Shown here: positions 8,701 through 10,418 of the stretch, piece after piece | Numbering within the stretch: the stretch's first letter is position 1 | How the letters are laid out: each line of letters begins with the position of its first letter | From: Euryarchaeota archaeon UBA53 | Lineage (GTDB): Archaea > Thermoplasmatota > Poseidoniia > Poseidoniales > Poseidoniaceae | NCBI GenBank assembly: GCA_002507425.1 | Contig: DAZU01000130.1 | Location: 906 to 11,323 of the forward strand | DNA length: 10,418 nt | Reading direction: 5' to 3' | Position numbers and translations under genes: made by a program | Notes under the pieces: model-generated | Databases searched by the model: none | What the model saw: only the letters and a program-made list of their open reading frames with translations | What the model was told of the DNA's origin: nothing

Positions 8701-10418
8701 GTTGCTCTTAACTTTGAATATTATGCAGAGACGTGGTTCGAAATTCAACAATCTGGAGCAACTAGCTCTGTTAATGATTATGCAGCGATAACAGCAGATT
8801 GGACTAAGAATGGATCTGATTACAGCGGACTAATTTATGGACAATGGATTGATTACAACGAAGACGGATATTGTATTGTTGATGAGGACGGAAACGGATT
8901 TATCGACCCGGTGAATGAAACCACACTTGACAACACAGAGATTGAATACATAGGGGACCCAACAAATGTCAACGGTGGCTCAGACGCATACAATGTGTTC
9001 TTCAATACAGATGGATTAATCCAGAGCCGAAGTATAGATTTGACTCACTTGTATGTAGTAAACACCACGTCATCAGTCACAAGTTTATGGACAGATGAGT
9101 GTATCAGCCTAGCTGGCTCAGTTGTTGACATAAACTTCGAGTTCTTGTCCAATGATGACGGTCACAACGGTCAAAACGATGGGGTAAGAGGTGTTGCTTT
9201 CGACAATATTTCACTTCAAGAGTTCACCTTCAGCCAAGATGCAACTTACACCACCAGTATAGTAGACTTGGATGCAGAGGAAAACAGGACAATCGTAGTT
9301 TCTAACCACGACTTTGAACAAGGAGTGTATAAAATTGAAGTTGAATCAATATTTGATAACACAACAGTAGGAACTCCATGGTATGGATTTGAAGAAGTCT
9401 CTGTCGCTAACAATCTTGCGAGAGTAATTTTCTCTGTTGAGAGCGTTGATATTACACTAGGTAAGCCAAACCAACTTTCTTGTTTATCTGATGTGGTATT
9501 AGATTGTGTGCTACCGATAGACAGCGCATTAACGCACGACTGGTCAATTGCAGCAACAAATGGAGTGTTGCAAGGGGACTACACCTTCCACATGTCAATT
9601 GTAGACGATGCGGATGGTAGTCAAGTGCATACTACTACTGCCGGTCCAAGTCAAACATTAGCCCCGCAGGAAAGGACAGTTGTATCATACACTCCTTGGA
9701 ATGGTTGGAGTGATGGACATACCTACAACATAAGTTTCTATGCAACACTTCCTGACGGGACCTTGTCTGGGAATGAGAGATATTTCCATGCGACGTTCGC
9801 CAACGAGGTAGACATTGCAATTCTATCTGGTGATACACCGCGAGTTGCGTCAATTAAGGAAGATATGAAAATACTTGGTATGACTTACACCCAATTTGAC
9901 ATAAATGACTGGAATGATTACCTTGATCTAGGTTGGATGACACACTATGACAAGGTCATTATGCCTTGGCAAGAAGTCAACACCGCCAAACCAAGCGATG
10001 AAGGCGGTAAGGGATACTATGAGCTAATTGGTTCTTCATCAAACCAAAATGTTCTGAAGAATTTCATGTCTTCAGGCGGGACAGTGCAAATACATCTCTC
10101 AGGTGCAACAGACTATTACGAATATTCGTCTTCCACCGGTGAAAGCTTACTACCATTTGATATGGACATACAACCAAGGAATACTCCAGAAACAAGGGTT
10201 ACTTACAGCAACATGGAGGTTGCAGACCCATACCATCCAATCATGGATGGTGTTGACCTAGCCGCCTTCCAAGGGTTCGACCAATTTGGAACTGTAACCG
10301 AGGCTATAATTAACACAAAGAGTGCGTCTGCAACAGCCATACCAAGAGCATGTAATGGCTATTCTGAAGAGGGTGGCTCTTTCCAGAGATTACTACAATC
10401 TGAAGCAGATCCTCAAGA
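5704..10418 (+). CDS. giant secreted modular protein: FG-GAP propeller, split Ig-like/jelly-roll modules, amidotransferase-like domain; 3' end outside window
   Basis: I translated the frame to the right edge without a stop: at least 1,571 codons. The ATG at 5704 begins MKALSLVLIMLLSTTAANL and ends in VSA, a classic Sec signal peptide with likely cleavage after residue 22. In-frame starts at 5662 (GTG), 5665, 5668, 5671 and 5686 could add a longer charged N-terminus. Domains in nucleotide positions: seven FG-GAP/VCBS-like blades 5809-7050; Ig-like/CARDB-type halves at 7135-7280 and 8092-8300 flanking a jelly-roll/MAM-like domain; the same again at 8302-8445 and 9230-9445 around a second one; an unsplit Ig-like domain about 9450-9800; and a glutamine-amidotransferase-like Rossmann domain from about 9805 (VDIAILSGDTP, YDKVIMPWQ, FMSSGGTVQIHLSG) with no visible Cys-His-Glu triad. 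About twenty N-X-S/T sequons occur. Read as a glycosylated cell-surface binding or adhesion protein. A C-terminal anchor, if any, lies beyond the window. No protease motif was found. Confidence 0.88.
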   Translation, partial: MKALSLVLIMLLSTTAANLVSASTSRTYTTDTDPVDVALGDFDCDGDLDIVTANDRSTKISVLWNENGHFQKRTDIWTSGNPSQDADFEDHSNTQQVEVGEFTGDSAIDIVIYARNRPLRQDATGAIVVDKPGNVTVIENDGCSVDTFSIGKQFDVVWMWDLAVADLDKDGNDDIVTLELLADLKNQRVVTYRGPITSSTQGLITSLGDSTQNSYTELELGDWGEPSQIGTTGSCDDNDLWLVRSQGVDYLTGAATNPGKSDNVTVLEFDCQTRSFPATFTWTTAGGPVGTGSELHVHALGPEFGGFDIADLDNDGIIDVVAINDANTENVTYATINPSTNTYSQSKTVYFGPYIAWEVTVGELNGDGEPDFVHAAKFKQSNSTSSTGDTTSSYYLNLPTSVQVTLSNGNGGHMNPLEYFGAMRPTTVAIGQVIGGPNSAPDLIVGHGAYDQFTYDDNFGWDGSYDRIVVIEMDNKDLAVSNIDISPTDAYLGLLGEGNREVEVSVTNTGMDILNGQATLDVEIKEVDESSSSNVTVYAMDWDNPEDTSGCSTGCTWTTEAYYGVSHWHEEFAANSSVGHTSGNNAATQAANANNPTNFMWSGVMKTNSSGDTWSGYGPNWDEGLVLNDVDLTGADRAWMSIELFRHLGLSDLYVQDQNGYVLSEVWDDAAMIEVFSEDTGWVTVACPTTAFFSSQCYSGSTYWGGYDNGRVESQRNNGLDASIFRYGGAIPGTQYGWGNFTEEDLGAFELSDFAGEVIDIRFRFKSGWEGSLGANESRWSGRDGFAIDNITIWKQNTAFTSNVQTQQSNINMNNLAPNEDYTTSIRADFENGTTYRISAVLNYADDQQPANDDIVAYITAFNIFDPAIMKIDSFRPGGLYAEGNFPVEVKVEHLGNTNVTFDVEAKVYSALPTDVYCGSPLVVCEEGFEGGSDGFRYTDDSNSNGGIIDDSTCAEPIFGSHAYWFGHPCDTPNSFGDVWENETLTIPGIDLTNMSGDYVALNFEYYAETWFEIQQSGATSSVNDYAAITADWTKNGSDYSGLIYGQWIDYNEDGYCIVDEDGNGFIDPVNETTLDNTEIEYIGDPTNVNGGSDAYNVFFNTDGLIQSRSIDLTHLYVVNTTSSVTSLWTDECISLAGSVVDINFEFLSNDDGHNGQNDGVRGVAFDNISLQEFTFSQDATYTTSIVDLDAEENRTIVVSNHDFEQGVYKIEVESIFDNTTVGTPWYGFEEVSVANNLARVIFSVESVDITLGKPNQLSCLSDVVLDCVLPIDSALTHDWSIAATNGVLQGDYTFHMSIVDDADGSQVHTTTAGPSQTLAPQERTVVSYTPWNGWSDGHTYNISFYATLPDGTLSGNERYFHATFANEVDIAILSGDTPRVASIKEDMKILGMTYTQFDINDWNDYLDLGWMTHYDKVIMPWQEVNTAKPSDEGGKGYYELIGSSSNQNVLKNFMSSGGTVQIHLSGATDYYEYSSSTGESLLPFDMDIQPRNTPETRVTYSNMEVADPYHPIMDGVDLAAFQGFDQFGTVTEAIINTKSASATAIPRACNGYSEEGGSFQRLLQSEADPQ
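5809..7050 (+). repeat. seven FG-GAP/VCBS-like protein repeats forming a predicted beta-propeller
   Basis: Seven blades are visible in the translation, each a short beta strand, a D-rich loop and a hydrophobic strand. They begin near 5809 (DFDCDGDLDIV), 5986 (EFTGDSAIDIV), 6181 (DLDKDGNDDIV), 6346 (GDWGEP...DDNDLWLV), 6616 (DLDNDGIIDVV), 6772 (ELNGDGEPDFV) and 6979 (GQVIGGPNSAPDLIV). Blades 1, 3, 5 and 6 keep the D-x-D/N-x-D-G calcium-loop pattern; blades 2, 4 and 7 are degenerate. Seven is the number expected for a closed integrin-like propeller. Confidence 0.75.
7135..9445 (+). repeat. two tandem copies of an Ig-like domain split by a jelly-roll/MAM-like insertion
   Basis: Protein-level duplication. 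Copy A: first half at 7135-7280 (AVSNIDISP, EVEVSVTNTG), insertion 7300-8090 ending in GRDGFAIDNITIW, second half 8092-8300 (MNNLAPNEDYTTSIRADF, then PANDD). Copy B: first half 8302-8445 (IMKIDSFRPGG, VEVKVEHLGNT), insertion 8450-9225 ending in GVRGVAFDNISL, second half 9230-9445 (TTSIVDLDAEENRTIVV, then VANNLA). The shared G-x-x-G-x-A-[IF]-D-N-I-[ST] ending and the flanking CARDB-like strands support homology; the copies are strongly diverged. Confidence 0.6.

Overview
The window carries five genes and reads like a stretch of a planktonic marine euryarchaeon, most likely Marine Group II (Candidatus Poseidoniales) or a close relative. This assignment is inference. It rests on moderate GC, short or leaderless gene starts without clear Shine-Dalgarno sites, a fused gamma-alpha 2-oxoacid:ferredoxin oxidoreductase beside a bacterial-style AcnA aconitase, and a very large secreted FG-GAP/CARDB-type protein. 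No RNA gene, insertion sequence, CRISPR array or phage signature was seen.

Layout. Positions 1-938 (minus strand) hold the 5' half of a korA-like gene that leaves the window on the left. A 145-base divergent intergenic region follows. On the plus strand come a membrane-anchored cyclophilin with a TPR-like N-terminal segment (1084-2148), a complete aconitase (2200-4854), and a 215-residue protein of unknown function 40 bases behind it (4895-5542). After a 161-base gap a giant secreted protein starts (about 5704) and stays open to the right edge, at least 1,571 codons.

How the genes fit together. KorA and aconitase are both TCA-cycle enzymes: aconitase makes isocitrate, and two steps later the ferredoxin-dependent 2-oxoglutarate oxidoreductase makes succinyl-CoA. 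They are transcribed in opposite directions, so they are neighbours but not an operon. The 215-residue protein is probably cotranscribed with aconitase. The cyclophilin is predicted to place its isomerase domain outside the membrane, so it could help fold exported proteins such as the giant one. No direct link is visible.

The most interesting object is the giant secreted protein. It has a signal peptide and seven FG-GAP/VCBS-like blades (a complete beta-propeller). Two successive Ig-like (CARDB-type) domains follow, each apparently split by a jelly-roll/MAM-like domain in the middle. Then come a third, unsplit Ig-like domain and a glutamine-amidotransferase-like Rossmann domain without a visible catalytic triad. 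It is read here as a cell-surface adhesion or binding protein; its ligand is unknown.
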